64,000 nt of DNA. Origin: Wohlfahrtiimonas larvae. GTDB lineage: Bacteria; Pseudomonadota; Gammaproteobacteria; Cardiobacteriales; Wohlfahrtiimonadaceae. Positions 1 through 8,684 of the stretch are shown here, in pieces. The stretch covers positions 62,001 to 126,000 of the forward strand of contig NZ_BAABKE010000003.1 in assembly GCF_039543665.1 (NCBI RefSeq). Reading direction: 5' to 3'. Every line of letters begins with the position of its first letter. The first letter of the stretch is position 1. A program made the position numbers and the translations under genes. The notes beneath the pieces are model-generated. The model was not told the DNA's origin. It did no database searches and saw nothing but the letters and a program-made list of their open reading frames with translations.

Positions 1-530
1 GAGCGTGCATTCACTTCGACGCCTGAGTTTTGATCCCCCACAGCAACTCGTTTGCCTTTCAAATCTTCGATTGTTTTAATACCTGATTTTTGTGAGGTTA
101 CGATTTGTACAAAGTTTGGATAAAGCACAGCAATTTGTTTCACTGAATCAATTTTCTTTTGGAATGGTGCTTCACCATTAATTGCTTGGTTTAAAGCATC
201 ACTCATCACAAATGCCATTTCTGCTTTACCTTGATCTAGCAAGTTAATATTTTCAACGGATGCACCTGTTGTCTGTGTTTTAGAGTTTGCTTTATATTTT
301 TCTGAGTAAATCTCACCCATTGTAGTCGCAATGATGTTATATGGACCTGATGCACCGCCTGTTGCGATTGTGACAAAACGTGAATTTAAACGATCATCTG
401 ATATTGCTTTAGATGGCTCTGAGCTCGTGGAAGTTGCTTCATTGCCACTTGATTTTTCAGTTTCCTGCGAACAAGCTGCTAATAATATAGTTAACAATGC
501 ACTCATAATAATTTTTTTACGACTATTCAT
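1..530 (-). CDS. TAXI-family TRAP transporter solute receptor, N-terminal part (runs off left edge)
   Basis: Periplasmic substrate-binding lipoprotein of a TRAP transporter of the TAXI class, which deliver organic acids or amino acids to a fused DctQM-type permease. Reading leftwards from an ATG at 528-530, 176 codons lie in the window. Residues 1-20 form a lipoprotein signal with lipobox L-A-A-C (Cys20), then a Ser/Thr/Glu-rich linker. The mature domain opens with the family hallmark IATGGASGPYN and continues with TTGASVENINLL. The C-terminal half and the permease should lie left of the window. The upstream FadR-type gene on the same strand is the likely regulator. The substrate cannot be told from this half. 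Family call is firm. Confidence 0.88.
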   Translation of the reverse strand, partial: MNSRKKIIMSALLTILLAACSQETEKSSGNEATSTSSEPSKAISDDRLNSRFVTIATGGASGPYNIIATTMGEIYSEKYKANSKTQTTGASVENINLLDQGKAEMAFVMSDALNQAINGEAPFQKKIDSVKQIAVLYPNFVQIVTSQKSGIKTIEDLKGKRVAVGDQNSGVEVNAR

Positions 531-689
531 TCTTAAACCCTCCCAAATATTATAATAATACTATTTGATAACTGTTTTTAAGAACATCGTCAACAAAAAT
601 CATCTATAAATATTAATAATTACATAATTTACAAACAACTAATTGTTATTAAATAGATAATAACTACATAATATTTTCAAAACTAACAA

Positions 690-720
690 AAAATACCCAA
701 TCTTAAAATTGGGTATTTTC
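690..720 (-). terminator. Rho-independent terminator of the FadR-type gene
   Basis: Inverted repeat AATACCCAAT / ATTGGGTATT with a short loop. On the minus strand it is followed by a run of T. It lies just beyond the regulator's stop and separates it from the TAXI receptor, which therefore needs its own promoter in 531-690. Confidence 0.75.
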
Positions 721-752
721 ATTCATATAATTACAAGCTGTAGGATTTTAAA

Positions 753-1454
753 TCAGCTTAAATTTTTATACAGCGCAATTGTCTGCTCGATATGTTTTTT
801 CATCAATATCACGCCCAATTCAGCATCTCTTGCCACTAATGCATTATAAATTTCCCTATGCACATCAATGAAATGATCCACATTATCTAATTTTCTGATG
901 CTCGTACGAGTATCATGCAGTGTTTCAAAAAAGCGCTCAAATATGATTTCTACTAGATCAGTCATCATGCTGTTATGGCTCGCTTTCACTAATTCTAAGT
1001 GAAAACGCAAATCTTCTTTTGCTGCAGTTTTTTGTAATTTAACACGCGCTTCCAATGCTTGCAAAGCAGCTTCAACAGATTTTAGATCTTGCTCTGTTGC
1101 TCTTTCGGTTGCCAGAACAAATGAACGTGTTTCTAAGCCTTCCCGAATTTCCAATAAACTGATGATGTCTTCAGGTTGGATATGCAATATACGACTACGA
1201 ACAAATTCCACAATAAGATCTTTATCACTCTTTGCCAACATCAATGAGCCATCTGTTTTATCTAACAGAATATTTTCAGCTTTTAAGACTTTAATAGCAT
1301 GAGCCACTTCTGCTTCTGTATAGCCAAGCTTATCTGCAATCTCCTTTATGGAAGGTAATGTTTCGCCTGGAAGAAAACCACCTGATTCAATTGCTTCCAT
1401 AAAATAAACAATCACTTCTTCATGAGGTATACGCTTAACAGATGATAATTTCAT
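753..1454 (-). CDS. FadR-subfamily GntR transcriptional regulator
   Basis: A 233-residue DNA-binding regulator. Residues 5-70 form a GntR winged helix-turn-helix (PGETLPSIKEIADKLGYTE). Residues 85-230 form an all-helical FCD ligand domain with the usual metal-site residues: Asp and His in EDLRFHLEL, His in VHREIYNAL and His in MKKHIEQT. FCD regulators sense small carboxylates and usually repress neighbouring uptake or catabolic genes. The adjacent same-strand TAXI receptor is the obvious candidate target, since such transporters carry similar ligands. That link is inferred from position only. Length is normal for the family. Confidence 0.85.
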   Translation of the reverse strand: MKLSSVKRIPHEEVIVYFMEAIESGGFLPGETLPSIKEIADKLGYTEAEVAHAIKVLKAENILLDKTDGSLMLAKSDKDLIVEFVRSRILHIQPEDIISLLEIREGLETRSFVLATERATEQDLKSVEAALQALEARVKLQKTAAKEDLRFHLELVKASHNSMMTDLVEIIFERFFETLHDTRTSIRKLDNVDHFIDVHREIYNALVARDAELGVILMKKHIEQTIALYKNLS

Positions 1455-1660
1455 AATGCTCCTCCTACTGCGTTGATATTATTTTGTATAATACATCAAA
1501 CTTTTATAACTATAGTTTTATACTATCACTAATATTCAAAGAGACTCAAGAAATTTTAGATAATTAAATTTTATCAAATAAATCAATAAAATAAATACAC
1601 AACATCCAATAAAAGCACTATTAAAAATAGTTTAAACGATATATATTCAGTATAGAATAA

Positions 1661-2170
1661 TTAACAATCTTTGGAGCAAAGCCAATTTTGATTAGAAAAA
1701 TCATACACCAATGAATCCACCGACATACCTGGCTCTGGAAACTCTAAACTTGCTAAGTTCTGCCCTTCTCGCTGATAAATGAACTGCGGCACATTCATTT
1801 GTACTTTTTCATAATCTTCACTGATGTCTACAATATGCGGAAAATAACCATTTCTGTCCTTATAGTCATTGACAACGACAATGAACCGATCCACTTGTTG
1901 CTGAACATAAAAAGAAATTAATTTAGTAGGAATGAGCGCAGCAACAAAAATCACTACCGCATAAATAAGATTCTGCTGATGATGCTTTAACCTCTGTTGA
2001 TATTTTGTGCCAAGCAACAAAATAATCATAAAAACCTGCCAAACTGCATAAATCAGCAAAACAACAACACAGGCTGTATTTAATAACCAATCGCCATAAG
2101 ACATAAATGGCAATAGAAACAAAATCAGCGCAATGGTTGTCACGACAAGGCGATCAATTCTAAATGGCAT
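1661..2170 (-). CDS. Hypothetical inner-membrane protein, about three TM helices
   Basis: Not recognised. The 169-residue product has hydrophobic segments near residues 8-25, 30-52 and 65-88, then a soluble C-terminal domain of about 80 residues rich in Tyr and Asn (DRNGYFPHIVD and later EPGMSVDSLVYDF), ending in two Cys (LCSKDC). The soluble part faintly recalls the minor-pilin-like tails of small membrane proteins, but I would not assign a fold. The ATG at 2168-2170 has AGGTG seven bases upstream and is preferred over a GTG nine bases earlier. It is transcribed alone; the downstream 200 bp are AT-rich with no clear terminator. Confidence 0.6.
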   Translation of the reverse strand: MPFRIDRLVVTTIALILFLLPFMSYGDWLLNTACVVVLLIYAVWQVFMIILLLGTKYQQRLKHHQQNLIYAVVIFVAALIPTKLISFYVQQQVDRFIVVVNDYKDRNGYFPHIVDISEDYEKVQMNVPQFIYQREGQNLASLEFPEPGMSVDSLVYDFSNQNWLCSKDC

Positions 2171-2278
2171 AGTATTCACCTACAATATAACTATTTGATA
2201 AAAACAATAATATTAATAAGCATAGTAGAACTATAGCAAAATAGGTGAATAAAACAACTTTATGAGTTGATAAGGATT

Positions 2279-3292
2279 TTATGACTCAGGCTCATAAACA
2301 TCAAATTTAATGATTGCGGTAAAGCCTTGTCCATCTTCCACAATCTCAATTTGATCAATGTAAGTATCTTTACTGCGAACCACAAGTTCAATGCCTTCTG
2401 CAATGCTCGCCTTTTGCATCGTATTTTTGGATTGCTCGCGGAATTGATGACTTGGCACGCTGATCTCACGATCAATCGCAAAACCTGCCTTATTCTGCAC
2501 CGCATTAAACACACGATTGATCTCTTGCTCTTCCACATAAGGTTTCGAGAAATTTTCGAGATCTTTAAAGCGAATATCATCATGCTCTTCTAAATGACTT
2601 TCTAAGCTTTTATTAAACTCCAAGCGTTGTTCTGGCGTTGCAATGCGTTTATTCAAGCCACGCAAAATATCATTACTTGCTTTAAGCTCGGCATGTTCCG
2701 TTTGCTTTGGCTTTAAACTCAAGAAGTCATCATGCCAATACTTTGTGCGTCTTTTTTGGCTATCAATCGCTAACACAGATTCATCACTCGCCAAAATCAA
2801 AGCACCCTTTTGAATATCTCTTAAAGAAATCCCTTCTTTTTCAATGAATTCCAAAGTGCCATTATTATCATAAATATCGAGATAATCATCTTTCGATTCC
2901 ACTTTAAATAACCCAAGCGCCTTGGTTTCGTTAGAGTTCATAAAGATGTTATCAAACAAGATAATAATAAAATCGCCGCCCATGATATTTGGGTGATTCG
3001 TCACACTATGCAGATGCCCTGCAATTTTAATCGATGCATCATGAAAATCTGCATCTGCTGTAAAAATCTCTTTCGCATAACCTGCAATCACATCTGTTAA
3101 ATCACCTGCTTTAAACTCATAAGCATCTTCAAGCTCTGATAGTGGCAATAAATAATGCTCTAATAATAGCGCTTCAAGAGATGCACTTGGCTTCACACTA
3201 GCCTCTGAAAATACGCACTCTTCCTCGCGCCCAATATTCCCAACTTGATGAATGATGATTTTTTCTATTGTTGCTGAACTGATGTTTAACAT
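2279..3292 (-). CDS. yejK: Nucleoid-associated protein YejK/NdpA
   Basis: A 337-residue member of the NdpA (37-kDa nucleoid-associated protein) family, typical of gammaproteobacteria, that co-purifies with the nucleoid. The N-terminus (IEKIIIHQVGN) and the FxxGDLTDVIAGYAKEIF segment match the family start. The central part has GGDFIIILFDN and KALGLFKVESKDDYLDIYDNNG, and the C-terminus carries HQFREQSKNTMQKA. Length is close to the E. coli protein (335 residues). Its DNA-related role is only partly understood; related proteins are sometimes linked to phage interactions. It is transcribed alone, with 198 bp upstream that separate it from the next minus-strand gene. Confidence 0.85.
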   Translation of the reverse strand: MLNISSATIEKIIIHQVGNIGREEECVFSEASVKPSASLEALLLEHYLLPLSELEDAYEFKAGDLTDVIAGYAKEIFTADADFHDASIKIAGHLHSVTNHPNIMGGDFIIILFDNIFMNSNETKALGLFKVESKDDYLDIYDNNGTLEFIEKEGISLRDIQKGALILASDESVLAIDSQKRRTKYWHDDFLSLKPKQTEHAELKASNDILRGLNKRIATPEQRLEFNKSLESHLEEHDDIRFKDLENFSKPYVEEQEINRVFNAVQNKAGFAIDREISVPSHQFREQSKNTMQKASIAEGIELVVRSKDTYIDQIEIVEDGQGFTAIIKFDVYEPES

Positions 3293-3490
3293 TTTGTTTT
3301 CCGATTAACCTAAAAATAATTTAGAGTATTTTAACTTATTATTCAGCAATCGAATTTTTGTTTAACTCTCACTATCATCAATATTCTCACCTTTTTGAAG
3401 AGAGTATCATTTTTGGTTAAGTCTATAACATTAAAAATCTCATAATTGTATACAATGGTTAAAGAAGTTTTGGGTTTACCAAATTTTAAA

Positions 3491-4375
3491 CTATTCTTTT
3501 AACATCTCTGTTTCAACCACTTTATTATCTTGGATATCTAATATGACTTCTTTAGATATTCTCTTATCCGTCTGTGGGAAACAATCTTCTTTGAATAAGT
3601 AATCTACTAATACTTTTTTGTCCTCCCACTGATAGTTTATCTGTTGCACTTTACATTCAACAACTGCATCCAACGTCATAATTTCTATGCTAAATAAATC
3701 TGTATTTTTAATAGTAAAACGATCATTATTACTCTGATCTAAAAAAATTTCTTTAAGTTTCAAAGATGACAGATTATTTACATATATACTTGGCGCATCT
3801 GTTTCTTCTATAAAAAGAAAATCATCTCTATCAAATATTGGCAGTGAAATTTCTTCACTGTGATATGGACTAAAAATTTTGACCGAATCATCTGATGAAT
3901 TTGCATAATCCTTCATAAATTCTTTTAAAGAAATTCTATAATTTCCTATTTTTAGAAAAATAGCGCTAATACCAACAGCTCTGTCCTTTTGATTAATCAA
4001 AATTAATCGACTAACCTTGGCATTGCCCGATGAATATGTTGTCACACCTGTAATATAAACTTTAAAGGCATAACCTGATTTACGTTGAAAATTCAAAAAA
4101 GCAATGACAAAAGCTATTATTGCCATCACGGCTGTCATTATACGTAAAGCCAATCCAATTGCTTCTAATACTGTTAAATCTTTCCAATATAATATTGGGT
4201 ATGTAAAAACCACAAAAGCAATCATTCCTCCAACTAAGCTAGTTTGCCAAATCTTCTGTTCTGAAGATAAAATATCCCATTTTTTATAATTACAAATCAA
4301 AATTGAGAAGCACACACATAGTGTTATAACTGCCAAAATATTTAAAACAATAAACCCAACCGAATTTGAATCCAT
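3491..4375 (-). CDS. Hypothetical membrane-anchored protein, AT-rich
   Basis: Not recognised. The 294-residue product has three N-terminal hydrophobic helices (about residues 8-28, 45-65 and 72-95). A soluble domain of about 195 residues follows, mostly predicted beta from its alternating pattern and without Cys pairs or obvious catalytic motifs. An AAGG six bases before the ATG supports the start. Arg is often AGA and Ile often ATA, so composition is more AT-rich than in the flanking tex and yejK. That fits a recently acquired or weakly selected gene. Three TM helices plus a cytoplasmic domain is also an effector-like layout in some defence genes, but there is no partner nearby to support it. 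Confidence 0.55.
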   Translation of the reverse strand: MDSNSVGFIVLNILAVITLCVCFSILICNYKKWDILSSEQKIWQTSLVGGMIAFVVFTYPILYWKDLTVLEAIGLALRIMTAVMAIIAFVIAFLNFQRKSGYAFKVYITGVTTYSSGNAKVSRLILINQKDRAVGISAIFLKIGNYRISLKEFMKDYANSSDDSVKIFSPYHSEEISLPIFDRDDFLFIEETDAPSIYVNNLSSLKLKEIFLDQSNNDRFTIKNTDLFSIEIMTLDAVVECKVQQINYQWEDKKVLVDYLFKEDCFPQTDKRISKEVILDIQDNKVVETEMLKE

Positions 4376-4465
4376 AAAATACCTTATAGATAATTATTAA
4401 TTTGAATTTTATTATATGCAATACATATAGTTAAATGTATACAATATATTTTTACCCTTGATACT

Positions 4466-4495
4466 AAAAAGCACCATATCACTATGATGCTTTCA
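4466..4495 (-). terminator. Terminator of tex
   Basis: Stem AAAGCACCATA / TATGATGCTTT with one mismatch and a four-base loop. On the minus strand it is followed by TTTTTAG, directly after the tex stop codon. Confidence 0.65.
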
Positions 4496-4503
4496 ATTAA
4501 TTC

Positions 4504-6768
4504 CTACTTCTTCAACCCACCCAACGCAGCCGCAAATGGATTATTACTCGGGGCTTCTTTAACATGTTTCTGATTAAAGCCCGCTTTGCGATCATTGCCT
4601 TTCGGTGCGTTGTTTTTTACTTGGTTAATATCATCCGATAAGCGCATTGTGAGTTGGATTCGGTTACGTGGCACATCCACTTCGATCACTTTAACCTTCA
4701 CAATATCGCCCACTTTCACAACTTCATGGGGGTCTTTCACAAAGCGATCCGCCAAAGCGCTAATGTGCACTAAACCATCCTGATGCACGCCGATATCCAC
4801 AAATGCACCAAAGTTAGCAACGTTGGTAATCACGCCTTCGAGCATCATGCCTTCTTTCAAATCTTTAATAGTTTCAATGCCATCTTTAAATGTCGCAGTT
4901 TTGAACTCAGGGCGAGGATCACGCCCAGGTTTTTCAAGCTCTTTAATGATGTCCAACACAGTTGGCAAACCAAACTGCTCACAAGTATAATCGCTCGCTT
5001 TTAAGCCTTTTAGGAAGCTAGCATTACCAATCACTTGGTCAATCGTTGTGTTATTCTTCGCTAAAATGCGCTCAACCACAGGATAAGCTTCAGGATGCAC
5101 CGATGAACGATCCAATGGATTGTCACCAAAAATGCGCAAGAAACCTGCCGCTTGTTCAAAGGTTTTATCACCCAAGCGAGGCACTTTTTTCAATGCCTTA
5201 CGATTTTTGAATGCACCATTTTCATCACGATAAGCCACGATATTCTGCGCAATCGTCGCATTTAAACCTGAAATATATGTTAGTAGCGCAGAAGAAGCCG
5301 TATTCACATCCACGCCTACCGCATTCACACAATCCTCAACCACTGCCGTTAAGCTTTTATTCAATTGCGCTTGGTTCACATCATGCTGATATTGACCAAC
5401 ACCGATGGATTTAGGGTCAATCTTAACCAATTCTGCCAATGGATCTTGCAAACGGCGCGCAATGGAAACTGCACCACGGAGCGCAACATCCATATCGGGG
5501 AATTCTTTAGCAGCGAGTTCAGAAGCCGAATACACAGAAGCACCTGCTTCGCTCACCACGATTTTCTTTAAGTTCGGAATACGTTCACACAATTCTTGTG
5601 CCAATTTATCCGTTTCGCGCGAAGCTGTACCATTACCAATCGAAACCAATGTTAAATCATGCTTTTTGCATAAAGCTTCTAAGATCGCCAATGCTTGATT
5701 CCACTGATTTTGCGGTGCATGAGGATAAATCACAGCAGTATCAAGCACTTTGCCCGTCACATCCACACAAGCAACTTTACAACCTGTACGCTGTCCCGGA
5801 TCTAAGCCTAAGATCGCTTTACTACCTGCTGGTGCCATTAACAATAGATCTTTTAAGTTTTTCGCAAATACTTTGATCGCTTCATCATCCGCATCATCAC
5901 GCATTTTTCCAAGTTGTTCCAATGCCAATGATAAGAATAATTTAGAGCGCCAACATAAACGAATCGTATCGCTCATCCATTTATGCATATCTTTTAGGCC
6001 AAAATATTCCGCCATCATCACTTGTGGAATTTCTAAAGCGTTATCAGGTAGGATCAAATCAACATTGAGTAAATCTTCTTTTTTACCACGTAACAAAGCT
6101 AAAGCACGATGGGATGGAATTGTTTTAATTGGCTCGCGGAATTCAAAATAATCTGAGAACTTAATCGCCGCTGCTTTTTTAGATTCATCCACAGAAGCCA
6201 CAATCACGCCTTCATCCCACACAAATTGACGCAATTTACCCACTAAATCCGCTTGCTCTGACATATGCTCGATCAAAATAAAGCGCGCGCCATCCAACAC
6301 TGCTTTTTCATCTTCAAAGCCTGCTTCTTTATTAATGAATTGCCCCGCCAATGTTTCGGGATCAATGTTTGGTGATTCTGTCAAAATCGTCATAGCCAAA
6401 GGCTCAATACCAGCTTCACGTGCGATTTGTGCTTTTGTTCTGCGCTTTGGTTTATAAGGGAGATAAATATCTTCCAGTTCTGTTTTTGTTAAGGTATTGA
6501 GGATTTTATTTTCTAATACTGGTGTTAATTTATCTTGCGAACGAATGGATTCCAAAATCGTTTTTTGGCGCTCCGTCAATTCACGCAAATAAATCAAACG
6601 CGTATCCAATGTTCTCAATTGTGTATCATCCAATCCGCCTGTCACTTCCTTACGATAACGCGCGATGAACGGCACTGTTGCGCCACCATCTAATAGGTCA
6701 ACCGCCGCATTTACTTGGTTTGGTTTGGCGTTAATTTCGCCAGCAATGATATCTACAATCGAAAGCAT
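4504..6768 (-). CDS. tex: Transcription accessory protein Tex
   Basis: A 754-residue nucleic-acid-binding protein conserved across bacteria, involved in transcription and needed for toxin expression in Bordetella. Domains in order: helical N-terminus (ATVPFIARYRKEVTGGLDDTQLR), YqgF-like RNase-H fold (LGLDPGQRTGCKVACVD), helix-hairpin-helix region (NATIAQNIVAYRDENGAF), and a C-terminal S1 domain (GVITNVANFGAFVDIGVHQD). All are intact. A TTG 24 bases upstream extends the frame, but the ATG at 6766-6768 has AGGA nine bases upstream and starts with the family sequence MLSIVDIIAGE. Length is slightly below the E. coli protein (773). It has its own terminator and no operon partner. Confidence 0.95.
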   Translation of the reverse strand: MLSIVDIIAGEINAKPNQVNAAVDLLDGGATVPFIARYRKEVTGGLDDTQLRTLDTRLIYLRELTERQKTILESIRSQDKLTPVLENKILNTLTKTELEDIYLPYKPKRRTKAQIAREAGIEPLAMTILTESPNIDPETLAGQFINKEAGFEDEKAVLDGARFILIEHMSEQADLVGKLRQFVWDEGVIVASVDESKKAAAIKFSDYFEFREPIKTIPSHRALALLRGKKEDLLNVDLILPDNALEIPQVMMAEYFGLKDMHKWMSDTIRLCWRSKLFLSLALEQLGKMRDDADDEAIKVFAKNLKDLLLMAPAGSKAILGLDPGQRTGCKVACVDVTGKVLDTAVIYPHAPQNQWNQALAILEALCKKHDLTLVSIGNGTASRETDKLAQELCERIPNLKKIVVSEAGASVYSASELAAKEFPDMDVALRGAVSIARRLQDPLAELVKIDPKSIGVGQYQHDVNQAQLNKSLTAVVEDCVNAVGVDVNTASSALLTYISGLNATIAQNIVAYRDENGAFKNRKALKKVPRLGDKTFEQAAGFLRIFGDNPLDRSSVHPEAYPVVERILAKNNTTIDQVIGNASFLKGLKASDYTCEQFGLPTVLDIIKELEKPGRDPRPEFKTATFKDGIETIKDLKEGMMLEGVITNVANFGAFVDIGVHQDGLVHISALADRFVKDPHEVVKVGDIVKVKVIEVDVPRNRIQLTMRLSDDINQVKNNAPKGNDRKAGFNQKHVKEAPSNNPFAAALGGLKK

Positions 6769-6922
6769 TATTTGTATCCTAATTTTTATCAATAAGGCTG
6801 GATTTTAGCAGAATTACAAAGCATTGGCACAATATGGTTATTTGCAATACATGCGGCGGTATGTTGCAAGATAATAACGCCTGTTATATGCTTTCGACGC
6901 ATTTACAATTCAGGCAAACATC

Positions 6923-8626
6923 ATGACATTCGATAAAGAGCAATATCATCAACACTGCAAACAAGTGATTGACCTTTACATCAAAGATTCAACACGTTTG
7001 GAGCATTTCAATTTTAATGTTGATTTAATCGAAGCCTATCAATATCAGTTTGATGTAGCGCTCACTGTGCATTTATCTTCACGGATTGATAGCTATCGCA
7101 GAATTGGTACAGTACAAGCCAATGAATACACCTTGGTCTATTTGGATCATTACGCTTATCACGATGCATTGAAGCATCATTCTAGTGCTGAGCTCAATCG
7201 CTCTAATGCATTATCAGATGTTGAATATCGTGTATTAACTTCACCGTATGGCACATTGCATCAAGCCATTGAGGTTCATCAATATGATAAGAACATCTGC
7301 CATACATATGAATGTGATGTTTGTCATGGGCACGGTAGAATCAATTGTTCTACTTGCCATGGCTCAGGTAAATCAACGTGTGGTTATTGTAGCGGCAGCG
7401 GACAAACACAAAAAAGCCGACAGCGCCATGATGCTTATAATAATCAATATCGCACAGAATATTATTATGAAAGTTGCCATTATTGTTGGGGATCAGGTCG
7501 AAGCAATTGCTCACCTTGTCATGGTTCAGGAAAAGTACAATGTCATACTTGCGAAGGGACAGCATATATCACAGAAGTCAGCACAATTTATACGGTTGCA
7601 ACGCCAAAATACTCTTTAATTTTCCCACAGGAAGATGTACCAAAATACATTCCTGATGCTTTGTATCAAGCAGGTTTACATAATTTAGCCCAACATGGCA
7701 ATGTTTCCCTGCACATGCACGAACAATATCCTGATATTTTAGCCATGCAGTTTGCTTATTCTGCAACGATGAATTTTGCACGTTCACAAAGCAATATTAA
7801 GGATTACCACATCACTTGGATTTTGTATGGAGATCAACCACAGATTTTAGAATCCAGTAATGTACTAGAAGTATTATTACAAAAAGATTTGGATGATTTG
7901 ATTTATCGTGGGCAATATCTACCAAGATCCTTGCCTTTTTCAGGATTTCTGAACACCAAAACGATTCAAAAATTCACAGAATCTGAAATCAACCAAATCA
8001 TGCTAGAGAAACAGTGTGAAGGTAAAACCATTCCACAAGTGCGAGAGCATTTACAACGCTCTGTTTCAGAAGAATACATTGCCCAATCTAGCAATGCTTT
8101 ACTAAAAATCATTACTTCCGCTCGACGTTGGTCATTATTGAAATGGATGCTATTGTGCGTTGTAATAGGTTATGTTTTATATACGAGCCAAGCGATTACA
8201 GAACTGTATTATGCACAGCAATATCATTATTCAGCGAAAGTGTTTGCATTCAGTGATGATGCATTTAAAAACCTGTCTGTATTTTTTGATAATCTCGTGG
8301 GTATGTCCAAATACATTGGTTTGAAGTTATTAATCACTTTTTATGTTCTGTTTTTTATCCGTAGAATGTATTTTCGATCATGGTTGAAACGCGCAGGAAC
8401 TGTAAGATTATATTGGTGGAGTAACTATTTTAGCTTAACAGTTTGTCGTCGATTAATGCCTGCAATTGTTGCTGTTTTACTCACATTTGCAGCCATCTAC
8501 TTTGCGCCCTTAACATTAGATGCAAGCAATAAAGTATGGGGATTAATCCCTGCTGATATTATCTTGGATTATTCAATGAAGATTCAGCAATGGTTGAGCT
8601 ATCTGAACTATTTGAAATTTTTCTAA
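6923..8626 (+). CDS. Membrane protein with six DnaJ-type zinc-finger motifs
   Basis: No named family recognised. The 567-residue product has a soluble N-terminal domain (1-125), then six CxxC motifs of the CxxCxGxG kind in two triplets: Cys131, 142, 153 and Cys185, 196, 207 as first residues. The triplets are separated by a Tyr/Gln/Arg-rich spacer, and the sixth motif is degenerate (CHTCEGTA). DnaJ has four such motifs, but there is no J domain (no HPD) here. A beta-rich middle region follows. Three or four hydrophobic helices between about 415 and 540 anchor the C-terminus. A chaperone-like, zinc-stabilised protein-binding role at the inner membrane is inference. It is transcribed alone and ends at a strong shared terminator. 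Confidence 0.7.
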   Translation: MTFDKEQYHQHCKQVIDLYIKDSTRLEHFNFNVDLIEAYQYQFDVALTVHLSSRIDSYRRIGTVQANEYTLVYLDHYAYHDALKHHSSAELNRSNALSDVEYRVLTSPYGTLHQAIEVHQYDKNICHTYECDVCHGHGRINCSTCHGSGKSTCGYCSGSGQTQKSRQRHDAYNNQYRTEYYYESCHYCWGSGRSNCSPCHGSGKVQCHTCEGTAYITEVSTIYTVATPKYSLIFPQEDVPKYIPDALYQAGLHNLAQHGNVSLHMHEQYPDILAMQFAYSATMNFARSQSNIKDYHITWILYGDQPQILESSNVLEVLLQKDLDDLIYRGQYLPRSLPFSGFLNTKTIQKFTESEINQIMLEKQCEGKTIPQVREHLQRSVSEEYIAQSSNALLKIITSARRWSLLKWMLLCVVIGYVLYTSQAITELYYAQQYHYSAKVFAFSDDAFKNLSVFFDNLVGMSKYIGLKLLITFYVLFFIRRMYFRSWLKRAGTVRLYWWSNYFSLTVCRRLMPAIVAVLLTFAAIYFAPLTLDASNKVWGLIPADIILDYSMKIQQWLSYLNYLKFF

Positions 8627-8637
8627 TACATAAACAC

Positions 8638-8666
8638 AAAAATCCCGCATGCTGCGGGATTTTTAA
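8638..8666. terminator. Bidirectional terminator
   Basis: AAATCCCGC / GCGGGATTT stem with a four-base ATGC centre, flanked by A-run and T-run. It lies between the convergent zinc-finger membrane gene and the DUF819 gene and can serve both. Confidence 0.9.
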
Positions 8667-8684
8667 ATACTCTACAAAACTCAA

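Noticed and set aside
2260..2583. 107-codon minus-strand frame overlapping yejK
   Set aside because: It is out of frame with a clear YejK gene and is basic, low-complexity sequence typical of a shadow frame.
5405..6151. Several open frames of 92-133 codons antisense to tex
   Set aside because: They mirror the sense codon structure of tex and lack ribosome sites or recognisable motifs.
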